64,000 nucleotides of DNA from Pseudomonas laurylsulfativorans (GCF_002906155.1 NZ_MUJK01000013.1:82159-146158), one strand, 5' to 3'; shown: positions 8,120-19,616, counted from the first letter of the stretch. A program made the numbers and translations. The notes: generated by a model not told the origin, from the sequence alone.

Positions 8120-9232
8120 CTATTGCACCGGGGGTATGTCCGGCTGTTCGACTGCGTGATGATGCTCGGGCTCTTCGTTACCGCTGACCAACGGCGCCAC
8201 CGGTGGATGTTGGCGATCGGTTTCTTCTTGCAGGAATTCGATGATGGACTGGGCGGACTTCTGGTCCAGCCGAAGGTTGGGCATCGAAATCCGGTTGTAG
8301 CGTTCGAACAGCTCCATCGCAATCGGGTCCTTTTCCGCGAGCATGCGATCCGGTTCGCGGATCCAGCGGTTGAGCCACTCCGGATCGCGCTGACGGGTCA
8401 CGCCGATCAGGTCCGGGCCGATGCTGCGCAGGCCGATGCCCTGTCCGTCCAGCGGGCCGAGGCTGTGGCAAGACGCACAGCGGGTGCGGAACAGCTCTTC
8501 GCCATTGCTTGGCGGGCGGATTTCCGGTGCGTTGACGTAGCTTTCTTCCACACTGGGTTGCTTCCAGTTCTGTAAGGTATTGGCCAACTGGTCGGCCAGA
8601 ATCCAAGGGTTTTCGAACGGCGAGGCTTTCATCCAGCGGCCCGTTTCCTGGTTGCCGACGATCAGGCTCAGGTTGTGGTCCTTGTTGCGTCCGTTATCGA
8701 CGCCTTCGATGAACAGCCCCAGTTTCTTGCGCAGTTCGGTGACGTCGGCGAACTCCCCGGTGAGGAATTTCCACCCGGGCCCGACCTGGAAGCGTTGCGC
8801 ATAGGCCTTGAGCACTTCGGGGGTATCGCTCAAGGGGTCGATGCTGATGGAGTAAAAGAAAATGTCCTTGCCGACCCGATCTCCCAGCAGTTTCTGCACC
8901 TGGCGCAGGCGCGCGGTTTCCAGGGGGCAGGAGTCGCTGCACGAGGTGAAGATGAAGTTGATCACCACCACCTTGCCTTTGATCATGTCATCGAAGAAAC
9001 GCATCTGGTGACCGTCCTGGTCGGTCAGCAGGGTGTTGGGGAAATAGTCGCCACCCCATGGAGTGGCGTCTTCAACGACAGCGGTTTCGGAAGTGGATTG
9101 CTCAGCAGGCGCGGGCGTCGACAATGGCTGACTGGCAACCAGCAGCTGGCTGGCCAGCAAACCGGTCACCACCATCAGCACCAGGTGCATGCCCAAAGCT
9201 CGTGAGCGTGGTGAATGCAGCTTCGTGTTCAT
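8120..9232 (-). CDS. SCO1/SenC copper chaperone fused to cytochrome c
   Basis: 370 aa from ATG 9232 (GGGAGGG 8 bp upstream); a GTG/ATG-type alternative at 9253 overlaps the oxidase stop as ATGA. An N-terminal signal-anchor (about 15-35) is followed by a SCO thioredoxin fold with copper ligands C98 and C102 in TSCSDSCP and H185. A class I cytochrome c domain follows, with CASCH (252-256) and a likely axial Met (M317, RISMPNL), then a His-rich acidic tail (EPEHHHAVEQ). It sits directly after the oxidase, so delivery of Cu to it or electron transfer from it is likely. Anchored in the periplasm. Confidence 0.9.
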   Translation of the reverse strand: MNTKLHSPRSRALGMHLVLMVVTGLLASQLLVASQPLSTPAPAEQSTSETAVVEDATPWGGDYFPNTLLTDQDGHQMRFFDDMIKGKVVVINFIFTSCSDSCPLETARLRQVQKLLGDRVGKDIFFYSISIDPLSDTPEVLKAYAQRFQVGPGWKFLTGEFADVTELRKKLGLFIEGVDNGRNKDHNLSLIVGNQETGRWMKASPFENPWILADQLANTLQNWKQPSVEESYVNAPEIRPPSNGEELFRTRCASCHSLGPLDGQGIGLRSIGPDLIGVTRQRDPEWLNRWIREPDRMLAEKDPIAMELFERYNRISMPNLRLDQKSAQSIIEFLQEETDRQHPPVAPLVSGNEEPEHHHAVEQPDIPPVQ

Positions 9233-9249
9233 GTCGACACCCTCCCAGT

Positions 9250-12057
<2,808 letters not shown>

Positions 12058-12099
12058 CACCAGCCGCCTCGATGTCGTGAAGGGGGTGATGGTGGCTGT

Positions 12100-12114
12100 G
12101 CAAGGACCTCGCCA
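12100..12114 (-). promoter_or_regulatory. Putative sigma-54 (-24/-12) promoter of mcoA
   Basis: On the minus strand this reads TGGCGAGGTCCTTGC followed by A. GG-to-GC spacing is exactly that of sigma-54 promoters (consensus TGGCACG-N4-TTGCA). It lies about 45 bp upstream of the mcoA start, consistent with the adjacent sigma-54 activator gene. Confidence 0.7.
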
Positions 12115-12218
12115 GCTTTGTAACTATTTTATACAAAAGTATTAACACTCGACAAAACAATGGCTTATCAACATCAATGTGCCATGAGCGCGGGAATGGC
12201 TGGGGAGTGACACCCGCT

Positions 12219-12241
12219 AACGGGGATAGTTCATCCCCGTT
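12219..12241. promoter_or_regulatory. Candidate enhancer palindrome upstream of mcoA
   Basis: Arms AACGGGGAT and ATCCCCGTT are separated by 5 bp and contain GGGG-N9-CCCC. The site lies about 116 bp upstream of the sigma-54 promoter, a usual distance for an activator site, and just after the upstream kinase stop codon. The same GGGG-N9-CCCC geometry recurs at 13754-13770. A terminator role is less likely because no T-run follows on the minus strand. Confidence 0.55.
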
Positions 12242-12242
12242 T

Positions 12243-13688
12243 TCAGGGGACCCGCTTAAACGACAGACGGACAGTGGTGCCTTTGCCTTCACGACTATCG
12301 AGGGTCACTACACCGCCAAAACGTTCCATGATCCGCTTGACCAGCACCAGCCCGACCCCCAGCCCGCCCTGCTTGGTGGTGAAGAATGGCCGGAAGGCCA
12401 TGGCACGCTGTTCTTCGCTCATGCCTTTGCCGGTATCGCTCACCGTCACGCTGACCCACTGGGCATCGCGCGGCTCGATCCGGATGGTCAACGTATCGCC
12501 GCTGTCCATGGCTTCCACCGCGTTGGACAGCAGGCTGTTGAGGATCTGGGTCAGTTGCACGTGCTGGCTCAGGACCATGGGCGTCTGGTCCGGCTCGAAC
12601 ACCACGTTGACCCTGGCCTTGCGGATCTGATGCTCATAAGCCAGCAGGCTGTCATGCAGGGCAGCCACCAGGTTCACCGGTTCCGCCTCGTCATTGAGCG
12701 GTCGCAGGGACTGGAGCAACTCCCGCACCCAATTCGACATGCGATCGACCTGGCCAATGATGTCGTTGATGTTCCCGTGGGCCGGACCGTCGTCGAACTC
12801 TATCGCCAGCTCGGCGCTTGAACGGATGGTCGCCAACGGATTGCGCAGACTGTGGGCGACCGACGAGGACATTTCCCCCAGCGCGACGAATGTTTCGTTG
12901 GTGATCAATTGCTTCTGCTGCGTCGCCAGCTGGATCGCCGCACGCCGCACGATCCAGTACAGCCCCAGGTAAATCAGACCGCCACTCAAGGCGGTCGCTA
13001 GCCAGATCAGCACCAGGCCGCGCTCCATGCGGTTGATCAGGTCCTGCGGTTCCTTGTAGATCTCGACCATCGCCGTGACGGTGCTGCGATCGGCACCGAA
13101 CAGGGGAATGTAGTTTTCGAGGAACATGAATTGGGGTGGCTCCACGAACTTCTGCTCCATGCGGGCTTTGTCCACATTGTGGTAACTGGCCGACACGGAG
13201 GTCTTGGAGTTGAATGCCCGTTCGAGGTCTTCATCGTCATGAATCGTGGTGCCCATCAAGGCCGGGTTGGTCGACCAGATCACCATGCGATCGGGGGCAT
13301 AGATATTGGCCAGGATCACGTCCGGCAAATGCTCGATATGGTCGAGGAATTCATCACGGGCACTGGCGCGGGCCAGCGGGTCGACGTCAGGAAACTCCTG
13401 GTCTTTTCGTGGGTCGAGCAACTCGCCCATGGTCCGCACATTGGGAATCGACACATGGCGCACCTCGGCCGAGCCGATCGCCTGAACGAACTGTGAAGTC
13501 AACAACGCATCGCGCTGCACGCTTTCGGTAATCACGAACCGCGTGGACACCGCCCCCAGTGCTACCGCCACCGTGCCGATCACCGCCATGCTGACCAGCG
13601 AAAACCAGCGCAGCAGATCGAACGGCTGCTTGCGCGTTTTCAAGCGAACTTCGCTTTCAGTCGCAAGTTCTTTGGCAATAGTCGTCAT
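12243..13688 (-). CDS. Membrane sensor histidine kinase (MnxS-type), paralogue
   Basis: 481 aa. TM segments lie at about 26-53 and 224-247 around a periplasmic sensor. The H-box is SVAHSLRNPLA with H279, then the N-box LLSNAVEAMD and G-boxes DTGKGMS and GGLGVGLVLVKRIMERF. It shares order, length and many blocks (DEFLDHIEHLPD, MVEIYKEP) with the kinase at 6524-8017, so the pair arose by duplication. It is the first gene of the minus-strand series but is separated from mcoA by a 185-bp gap with its own sigma-54 promoter. By analogy with P. putida it is one of the two MnxS sensors; which one cannot be told. Confidence 0.9.
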   Translation of the reverse strand: MTTIAKELATESEVRLKTRKQPFDLLRWFSLVSMAVIGTVAVALGAVSTRFVITESVQRDALLTSQFVQAIGSAEVRHVSIPNVRTMGELLDPRKDQEFPDVDPLARASARDEFLDHIEHLPDVILANIYAPDRMVIWSTNPALMGTTIHDDEDLERAFNSKTSVSASYHNVDKARMEQKFVEPPQFMFLENYIPLFGADRSTVTAMVEIYKEPQDLINRMERGLVLIWLATALSGGLIYLGLYWIVRRAAIQLATQQKQLITNETFVALGEMSSSVAHSLRNPLATIRSSAELAIEFDDGPAHGNINDIIGQVDRMSNWVRELLQSLRPLNDEAEPVNLVAALHDSLLAYEHQIRKARVNVVFEPDQTPMVLSQHVQLTQILNSLLSNAVEAMDSGDTLTIRIEPRDAQWVSVTVSDTGKGMSEEQRAMAFRPFFTTKQGGLGVGLVLVKRIMERFGGVVTLDSREGKGTTVRLSFKRVP

Positions 13689-13753
13689 GGGCCTGGTTCC
13701 CGGTTTTCCCCCCTATAGGTTTATAGCCCACTCATGGCAATTTGCCCGAATCT

Positions 13754-13806
13754 GGGGGCTGCGATTCCCCACCCGTCCCTGCGCCCCATCACCCCCAATG
13801 TTGGGG
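13754..13806. promoter_or_regulatory. Candidate enhancer sites between the kinase gene and the curlin operon
   Basis: Two palindromes. GGGG-N9-CCCC at 13754-13770 has the same geometry as the site upstream of mcoA, and CCCCAATGTTGGGG is at 13793-13806 (6-bp arms). They lie about 90-140 bp upstream of the -24/-12 element at 13896 and also 66-118 bp upstream of the divergent kinase start, so they could serve both directions. Confidence 0.5.
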
Positions 13807-13895
13807 ACAACTGCCCGATTCATAACTTTCCGATCTGTCACCCGCGTCTTTGCCAACGCCTTTATTCCGGGCCTCTCACGGGCGTTTTCGCTGAT

Positions 13896-13910
13896 TGGTA
13901 TGGAAGTTGC
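13896..13910 (+). promoter_or_regulatory. Putative sigma-54 (-24/-12) promoter of the curlin operon
   Basis: TGGTATGGAAGTTGC shows the invariant GG and GC at the correct spacing and a perfect TTGC -12 box; the -24 box matches at 5 of 7. The predicted start of transcription is near 13922, about 50 bp before the first gene of the operon. Confidence 0.65.
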
Positions 13911-13970
13911 CACCCTCCCAGCCAACTGACCCATCCCCAAGGGGCAGGTACTTCGATAGAGGGAATACTC

Positions 13971-15317
13971 ATGCACCCTTTACTGTGCAAAACCGCGACC
14001 GCCCTGGTCGTGACCGCTCTAGCCCAAGGCATCGCCCAGGCTGCGCTGTTTGCCGTAGACCCCGGACCCTACCTGCCAGCCAATGGCAATTTTGCCGCCT
14101 GGTACCAAGATGCCCACGGCAGAACTCTAGACTTGTGTTTGTCAAAGGCTGTCAGTTCCAGGGTTGCCGGCACCCCGGGTGCCCCGACTTACATGTGCTC
14201 GTTGATCCCGAATCCCGGCATTTTCGATGACACCCAACCGTTGGTCTTCCCGACCAATTTCCCCGACGAAGCGTTCTGGGCCACTGGCGAAACGACCATC
14301 GTCGATGCCGCCCGAGGCATCGACCTGACCTATGTCTCGGCGCTCGAAGCGGCGTTCAGTGGCGGTGATCCCCTGGAGGGCGACCAGATCAGCTTCGCCC
14401 GTATCCGTATTCGCATCGACGTCCCCGTCGCCGGCACCTATGTCATCACCCACCCCTACGGCGTCGAAGTATTCAACGTCGACACCCCCGGCCGGCGGGC
14501 GATCAACATGACCCGGGACATCGGCATCGGTGCGCCAAAAACCTATGACGGCGCGCTCAAGGGCGACGTCGGGCCGTTCCTGCGCAGCGTCAACGGCCCC
14601 TACACCGAGAACAACCCGGTCACGGGCCAGGCCGAAAAATTCGTCGGCGATCCGAACCTCAACGAAGCCGTCACCGGCAGCCCGTTCAACACCAACTACG
14701 TGCGCATCGAAGGCCCCAATGGCCTGGACTTGCGCACCACCCTCTTCGCCGTTTCCGGGAAGTTGTCGACGGTGGTCCGGCCGACCCCGGTGATCGCCGA
14801 GCGCAGCACCTACTCGCGACATGCCGGCACCAGCGCACCGGTGGCCCAGCAGGATGTGTTCGTGATGGCCCCGCCACCACCGGCCAGCGTGACCCTGAGC
14901 AGCAACAACCCGGTCCTGAACCTCTCCGAAGCGGACACCACCGGCCACTGGTATGCGCAGTCGCCGACCAATCCGACGCTGCCAACCACCTTGCAGGTGA
15001 CCGCCGACAACCACCTGGCCATCCCCAGCAGCACACCGACCGTCTTGCCCATGCCGCTGACCGACCTGGTGACGATCTCACGGGCCGAATACAGCCTGAG
15101 CACCGGGCAAATCAGCATCACGGCCTCGACCAGCGATGAAACCTCGCCACCGGTGCTCACCGCTACCACCGGCACCGGTCTTGCCATCGGCGCCCTGAGT
15201 GGCGACGGCGCCGTGAAAAGCCTGGCCACCGGCATCACGCCGGTTCCACCAGCCCAGGTTCGCGTGACGTCAGCCAATGGCGGCAGCGACACCGAAGAAG
15301 TGGTCATCGTGCAATGA
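13971..15317 (+). CDS. Large exported protein of curlin operon, paralogue A
   Basis: 448 aa from ATG 13971 (AGAGGGAATACTC before it). The signal peptide ends about AQA (residues 21-23), then AALFAVDPGPYLPANGNFA. I do not recognise a catalytic domain. The first 270 residues match the next gene product closely (shared blocks IFDDT, DEAFW, ITHPYGVE, GPFLRSVNGPYT, GDPNLNEAVTGSP); the rest is Thr/Ser/Pro-rich and beta-like. Two Cys (DLCLSK, TYMCSL) recur at the same places in both paralogues. It is the first gene after the sigma-54 promoter. A matrix, carrier or adhesin-like role is inferred only from company. Confidence 0.8.
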   Translation: MHPLLCKTATALVVTALAQGIAQAALFAVDPGPYLPANGNFAAWYQDAHGRTLDLCLSKAVSSRVAGTPGAPTYMCSLIPNPGIFDDTQPLVFPTNFPDEAFWATGETTIVDAARGIDLTYVSALEAAFSGGDPLEGDQISFARIRIRIDVPVAGTYVITHPYGVEVFNVDTPGRRAINMTRDIGIGAPKTYDGALKGDVGPFLRSVNGPYTENNPVTGQAEKFVGDPNLNEAVTGSPFNTNYVRIEGPNGLDLRTTLFAVSGKLSTVVRPTPVIAERSTYSRHAGTSAPVAQQDVFVMAPPPPASVTLSSNNPVLNLSEADTTGHWYAQSPTNPTLPTTLQVTADNHLAIPSSTPTVLPMPLTDLVTISRAEYSLSTGQISITASTSDETSPPVLTATTGTGLAIGALSGDGAVKSLATGITPVPPAQVRVTSANGGSDTEEVVIVQ

Positions 15318-15352
15318 ACGCTCACATGCCCAGATCCTCATCAGGAGGCATC

Positions 15353-17602
15353 ATGAACAAATGGCCACGCTTGGCGGTCAACGCCCTGGGACTGACTTTA
15401 TCGCTGTCCGGCAGTGCTTTCGCGCAACTCGCCGCCGTCGATCCCGGCCCTTACACCTTTGCCACCGGGAAATTCCCGATCTGGTATCAGGACAAAAATC
15501 TGCTGTCGATGGAGCTGTGCCAGTCCCGCGCCGTCAGCACACGGGTGCCAGCCAGTGTGCCACCGGCCTACATGTGCACCCTGCTGCCGACACCCGGCAT
15601 TTTCGATGACACCCTGCCGATGGTGTTCCCGGATAACTGGCCGGACGAAGCCTTCTGGTACCTTGCCGAGACCACCATCCCCAACAATGCCGCCGGCTAT
15701 GGCATGGACGCCTATGTCGCCGGGATCGAGGCTGCCTTTGCTGGCGGCAACCCGCTCGACGGCGACCAGATCAGCTTCGCGCGGATTCGCATGCGGATCA
15801 ATATTCCTACCGCCGGGACTTACACCATTACCCACCCTTATGGTGTGGAAACGGTCAACGTCACCGCGCCCGGCCGCCGTGCGATCAACATCACCAGGGA
15901 CGTCGGCATCGGTGCACCGGGGGTTTTCAGCGGTGCAGTCAACGGTGCGCTCGGGCCGTTCCTGCGCAGCGTCAACGGCCCCTACACCGCGGTGAATCCG
16001 GACACCGGCGCCGTCGAAACCTTCATCGGCGACCCGAACCTCACCGAGGCTGTGACCGGCAGCCCCAACAACACCAACTTCGTACGCATCCAGGGCCCGG
16101 CCGGGACCATCCAGACCAATCTCTTCACCGTGGCCGGCAAGGTGCTCGACAGCCGCGCGCAAACCGCAGTGGACATGAGCCGTGCCACCTACCGGCGCAC
16201 CGCCGGTACGGGTGGCAACAGCACCCGGGTCGAAGTGTTCGCCAAAGCCGGCAATGGCTCGACCCTGTGCTTCCGCGAAAGCATCGCCCTGGTGCCTGGC
16301 CCGCCACAATCGCCTTGCCAGACCAACATGGTCAGCGATAACAACGGCACGTTCTTCGCCCAGCATCTGCTGACCAACGGCACCGTGCCTCCGGTCGTGG
16401 TGGTCACCGCCACCAACCCGGCCGGTACCACCCGCCCGACCGCGGTGTCGAGCAAGCTCTCGGACGTGGTGAAAGTCCAGACCGCTCAATACAGCTGGAG
16501 CAACCACAGCCTGCTGATCGAGGCCACCTCCACTGACGAAGTGGTGGTACCGGACATGGTCGCCCAAGGTTACGGACGACTGACGAAATCCGGCACCCTG
16601 CAACGCCTGACGGTGGCGGGCCTGGCCCAACCACCTGCAACGGTTACGGTGAAATCCGCCGCCGGTGGCAGTGACACCGAGCCGGTCGTAGTCGTCGGTA
16701 CTGCACCGGACACCGGCGCGAACCAGGCACCGATCGCCGTCGCCGATACCGGCGGCACCAGCTTCGGCGTGCCGATCACCCTCAACCTGCTGGCCAACGA
16801 CAGGGACCCGGACGGCAATACGCCGCTGACCATTACCGCGCTGACCCAACCGGCCACCGGCCAGGGCACCGTGGCATTGAGCGGCACTACGTCGGTGGTC
16901 TACACCCCTCCCGCCGTGGTCACTGCGCCGCTGACCACGACCTTCACCTACAAGGCCCAGGACGCCAAAGGCCTGGCCTCGACGACAGCAGCAACCGTGA
17001 CCATTACCGTGGCGCCTAACCGGCCTCCGGTGGCAGTCGCCGATGCCGTCACGACACTGGGTGTGGCGATTCCAATCAGCGTGCTGGCCAACGACACCGA
17101 TCCGGAAGGCAACCTGCCGCTAGCGGTCAACAGCTTCACTCAACCACCGGCAGGTCGCGGCACCGTCAGCAGTAACGGCACGGTACTCACCTACACCCCA
17201 CCGGCCACGGTCACCACGGCCTTCACCACGACCTTCACCTACTTCGCCCGGGACAGCTTCGGCGCCGTGTCGACAGCTCCGGCGACGGTCACGGTACAGG
17301 TCTCGCCACGGCCTGCTGCGGAAACGTTCGCAGTCACCACCGCAACGGTGAGCGCCCGCTCCAATAACCGCTTCACCTGGGACTTTGCCGGCACCTCATC
17401 GGTGACCACCGGCAACACCATCACCATCAAGGTCACCACCCCAACCGGGCTGGTCACCCTGGGCACCACCACCGTACCGCTGAACGGTCGCTGGCGGTTG
17501 ACGGTGAACAACATCACCACGGTCGTTCCGTCGGCGAACCCGACCGCCACGATCAGCTCGTCCCAAGGCTCCGTGCGGACAGTGCCGGTGATCGCCAACT
17601 GA
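15353..17602 (+). CDS. Large exported protein of curlin operon, paralogue B with Ig/cadherin-like repeats
   Basis: 749 aa from ATG 15353 (AGGAGGCATC upstream). Signal peptide ends near SAFA. Residues about 24-280 are the same unknown domain as in the preceding product. Beyond about 450 come two tandem repeats of roughly 95-100 aa of the bacterial cadherin/VCBS-like type (NQAPIAVADTGG...VVYTPP...FTYKAQD and NRPPVAVADAVT...LTYTPP...FTYFARD), then a final Ig-like segment. Such repeats are usual in surface adhesins. It lies 35 bp after the first gene, so the two are probably cotranscribed. The function of the shared N-terminal domain is unknown. Confidence 0.82.
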   Translation: MNKWPRLAVNALGLTLSLSGSAFAQLAAVDPGPYTFATGKFPIWYQDKNLLSMELCQSRAVSTRVPASVPPAYMCTLLPTPGIFDDTLPMVFPDNWPDEAFWYLAETTIPNNAAGYGMDAYVAGIEAAFAGGNPLDGDQISFARIRMRINIPTAGTYTITHPYGVETVNVTAPGRRAINITRDVGIGAPGVFSGAVNGALGPFLRSVNGPYTAVNPDTGAVETFIGDPNLTEAVTGSPNNTNFVRIQGPAGTIQTNLFTVAGKVLDSRAQTAVDMSRATYRRTAGTGGNSTRVEVFAKAGNGSTLCFRESIALVPGPPQSPCQTNMVSDNNGTFFAQHLLTNGTVPPVVVVTATNPAGTTRPTAVSSKLSDVVKVQTAQYSWSNHSLLIEATSTDEVVVPDMVAQGYGRLTKSGTLQRLTVAGLAQPPATVTVKSAAGGSDTEPVVVVGTAPDTGANQAPIAVADTGGTSFGVPITLNLLANDRDPDGNTPLTITALTQPATGQGTVALSGTTSVVYTPPAVVTAPLTTTFTYKAQDAKGLASTTAATVTITVAPNRPPVAVADAVTTLGVAIPISVLANDTDPEGNLPLAVNSFTQPPAGRGTVSSNGTVLTYTPPATVTTAFTTTFTYFARDSFGAVSTAPATVTVQVSPRPAAETFAVTTATVSARSNNRFTWDFAGTSSVTTGNTITIKVTTPTGLVTLGTTTVPLNGRWRLTVNNITTVVPSANPTATISSSQGSVRTVPVIAN

Positions 17603-17609
17603 GCCCCGC

Positions 17610-17638
17610 GCCCCATCAGCCACGCTGGTTGATGGGGC
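17610..17638 (+). other. Intergenic stem-loop between adhesin-like and curlin genes
   Basis: GCCCCATCA pairs with TGATGGGGC across an 11-base loop, directly after the stop at 17602. No T-run follows, so it is better read as an mRNA stabiliser, processing site or weak attenuator inside the operon than as a terminator. Confidence 0.45.
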
Positions 17639-17663
17639 CGGCTTCAACCCCAAGGACAGGACC

Positions 17664-18125
17664 ATGAAAACTTCGACTGCCGCCCTGCTCTGCCTGTTTC
17701 TGCTGTGCGGCAGTGCAGGCGTGCACGCCGACGATTTGATGGAAAACGAAGACCTCGGCCCCGGTGGCGATCTCGGTGAATTGCCACCACCGGCCGGTCA
17801 GCACGCGCTGATCGACCAGAACGGCCAGGCCAACGTCGCGATGCTGCAACAGAACGGTCAGTCGTTGCTCGGCACCATCGTCCAGTCGGGAAGCAATCAG
17901 GAGGCTTACATCCTGCAACAAGGAAGCGACTTGATGGCAATGATCAATCAGCAAGGCTCCGGTAACGATGCCTCGATTACCCAGTCAGGCAGCCACAACC
18001 GCGCCCAGATCACGCAGAACGGCAACTACAACAGCGCCAGCATCGACCAGGCCGGCACGGGGCTGCAAAGCGCCGTGAACCAGTCCGGGAACGGCATGAG
18101 CGTTTCGGTCAAACAATATCGCTAA
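17664..18125 (+). CDS. Curlin-repeat protein, short (CsgB/CsgA size)
   Basis: 153 aa with a signal peptide (MKTSTAALLCLFLLCGSAGV, cleavage near VHA). After an acidic linker (MENEDLGPGGDLGELPPP) come about five repeats built on x-x-I-x-Q-x-G-x-x-N-x-A-x-x-x-Q: for example ASITQSGSHNRAQITQNGNY and SASIDQAGTGLQSAVNQ. This is the curlin/CsgA-B pattern of amyloid subunits exported by CsgG. Length and repeat number match a CsgB-like nucleator. SD AGGAC precedes ATG 17664. No csgE, F or G lies in this window. Confidence 0.85.
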   Translation: MKTSTAALLCLFLLCGSAGVHADDLMENEDLGPGGDLGELPPPAGQHALIDQNGQANVAMLQQNGQSLLGTIVQSGSNQEAYILQQGSDLMAMINQQGSGNDASITQSGSHNRAQITQNGNYNSASIDQAGTGLQSAVNQSGNGMSVSVKQYR

Positions 18126-18152
18126 AGCACTGCACCCTATGGAGATTCAATC

Positions 18153-19601
18153 ATGTTCAAACTGACGCCCCTCACCGCCGCGATCCTTGTCATGGTCAGT
18201 GCCCAAGCCATGGCCGAAGACAGCGTGTCCGACCAGTTCCAGGACGGCACCGCCAACATCGCCGATGTGAAACAGAACCTTGCCCCGGCCAGCACGACCA
18301 GCCAACAGCAGTGGGGTGAAGGCAACGATGCGGCTGCGTTTCAGGACAACGCGAGCAGCACCATCAATCAGTTGCAGTCCGGTAGCTACAACGCCGGTTA
18401 CGCCGAGCAGCTGTTCGAAAACGGCAGCACCATCAATCAGCTGCAGTCCGGCACGTACAACTCCGCCCATGCCAGCCAGTCAATCGGCGTGGGTACCAGC
18501 GAGGCCTTGCAACAACAGGAAGGCAACGGCAACTTCTCGCTCATCTATCAGGACAGTCAGGACGGCACGTCCGCCAAGACCTTCCAGTTCGGTGACAACA
18601 ACGAAGCCAACGTCGAACAGACGGAGGTGGGCGTCGACAACAAAGCGACGGTCACCCAGCACGGTAACGAGAACTACGGCACCGCCGAACAGGTGTTCCA
18701 CAACGGTGCCCGGATGGACATCAACCAGAACGGCGACGGCAACTATGCCTATGGCGACCAGCGCAACGGCCAGGGCGGCAACCTGACCATCAACCAGTAC
18801 GGCAACGGCAACGGCACCGAAGTCTGGCAAGAGACTCAGGTCGCCAGCCAGGCCACCATCAATCAATACGGGAACACCAACGAAACCATAGTCGACCAGA
18901 GCTTTGGCGATAACAACGTGGCTTCGGTTTTGCAGGTCGGCAACCTCAACGCTATCTATGCCGACCAGTACGAATCCACCAACTCGACCCTGGCCCTGTA
19001 TCAACAAGGCAACAGCAACGTGCACTTCACCTACCAGAACGGCACGAACCAGGTACTCAATGTCAGCACCAAAGGTGACGGCAACAAGGTCTACGCCAGC
19101 AATTGGAAAGGCCCGCAATCCGGCGGCCAGTTCGGTACCGGCCAGCGTGCGACCATCAACCAGGACGGCTACGACAACGTCGCCAATTTCACCCAGAATG
19201 GCACCGGCCACATCGTGACCACGAACCAGACCGGTACTGGCAACAAAACCACCATCAGCCAGGACAATTCGTATAACGAGCTGTACTTCGACCAGAACGG
19301 CACTGACAACATCCTGATCTCCGATCAGCGTGGTGAAACCAACCTGGCCATGGGCAGCTCTTCCGGTGTGGGCAACAGCACCGAGTTCAATCAGGAAGGC
19401 AGCGGCAACCGCGCCTACACCGAGCAGGCGTACGGCAGCGACAACATGATCACCGTCAAACAGGCCGACACCATGAACGTGGCGTACGTGACCCAGGGCG
19501 GCACCGGCAACATCGCCAGCGTCGACCAGAGCGGCATGAACCAGACCGCTACCGTGCAGCAGTATGGTTCGGCCAACCAGGCAACCGTGTTGCAGCAGTA
19601 A
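18153..19601 (+). CDS. Curlin-repeat protein, very long (482 aa)
   Basis: 482 aa; signal peptide MFKLTPLTAAILVMVSAQAM then AEDSV. Nearly all the rest is degenerate curlin repeats, about 16-19 units of roughly 22-24 residues (STINQLQSGSYNAGYAEQ, ATINQYGNTNETIVDQ, ASVLQVGNLNAIYADQ, ASVDQSGMNQTATVQQ). Typical CsgA has five units, so this is over three times longer. Gln, Asn, Gly and Thr dominate, with few charged residues and no Cys visible. SD GGAG precedes the ATG. It lies 27 bp after the short curlin and is followed by a strong terminator, so it closes the operon. Confidence 0.87.
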   Translation: MFKLTPLTAAILVMVSAQAMAEDSVSDQFQDGTANIADVKQNLAPASTTSQQQWGEGNDAAAFQDNASSTINQLQSGSYNAGYAEQLFENGSTINQLQSGTYNSAHASQSIGVGTSEALQQQEGNGNFSLIYQDSQDGTSAKTFQFGDNNEANVEQTEVGVDNKATVTQHGNENYGTAEQVFHNGARMDINQNGDGNYAYGDQRNGQGGNLTINQYGNGNGTEVWQETQVASQATINQYGNTNETIVDQSFGDNNVASVLQVGNLNAIYADQYESTNSTLALYQQGNSNVHFTYQNGTNQVLNVSTKGDGNKVYASNWKGPQSGGQFGTGQRATINQDGYDNVANFTQNGTGHIVTTNQTGTGNKTTISQDNSYNELYFDQNGTDNILISDQRGETNLAMGSSSGVGNSTEFNQEGSGNRAYTEQAYGSDNMITVKQADTMNVAYVTQGGTGNIASVDQSGMNQTATVQQYGSANQATVLQQ

Positions 19602-19616
19602 TCGCACGGCATATAG

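Noticed and set aside
12219..12241. Palindrome read as a terminator for the kinase gene
   Set aside because: No T-run on the minus strand; position and similarity to 13754-13770 favour an activator site, though a weak terminator role cannot be excluded.
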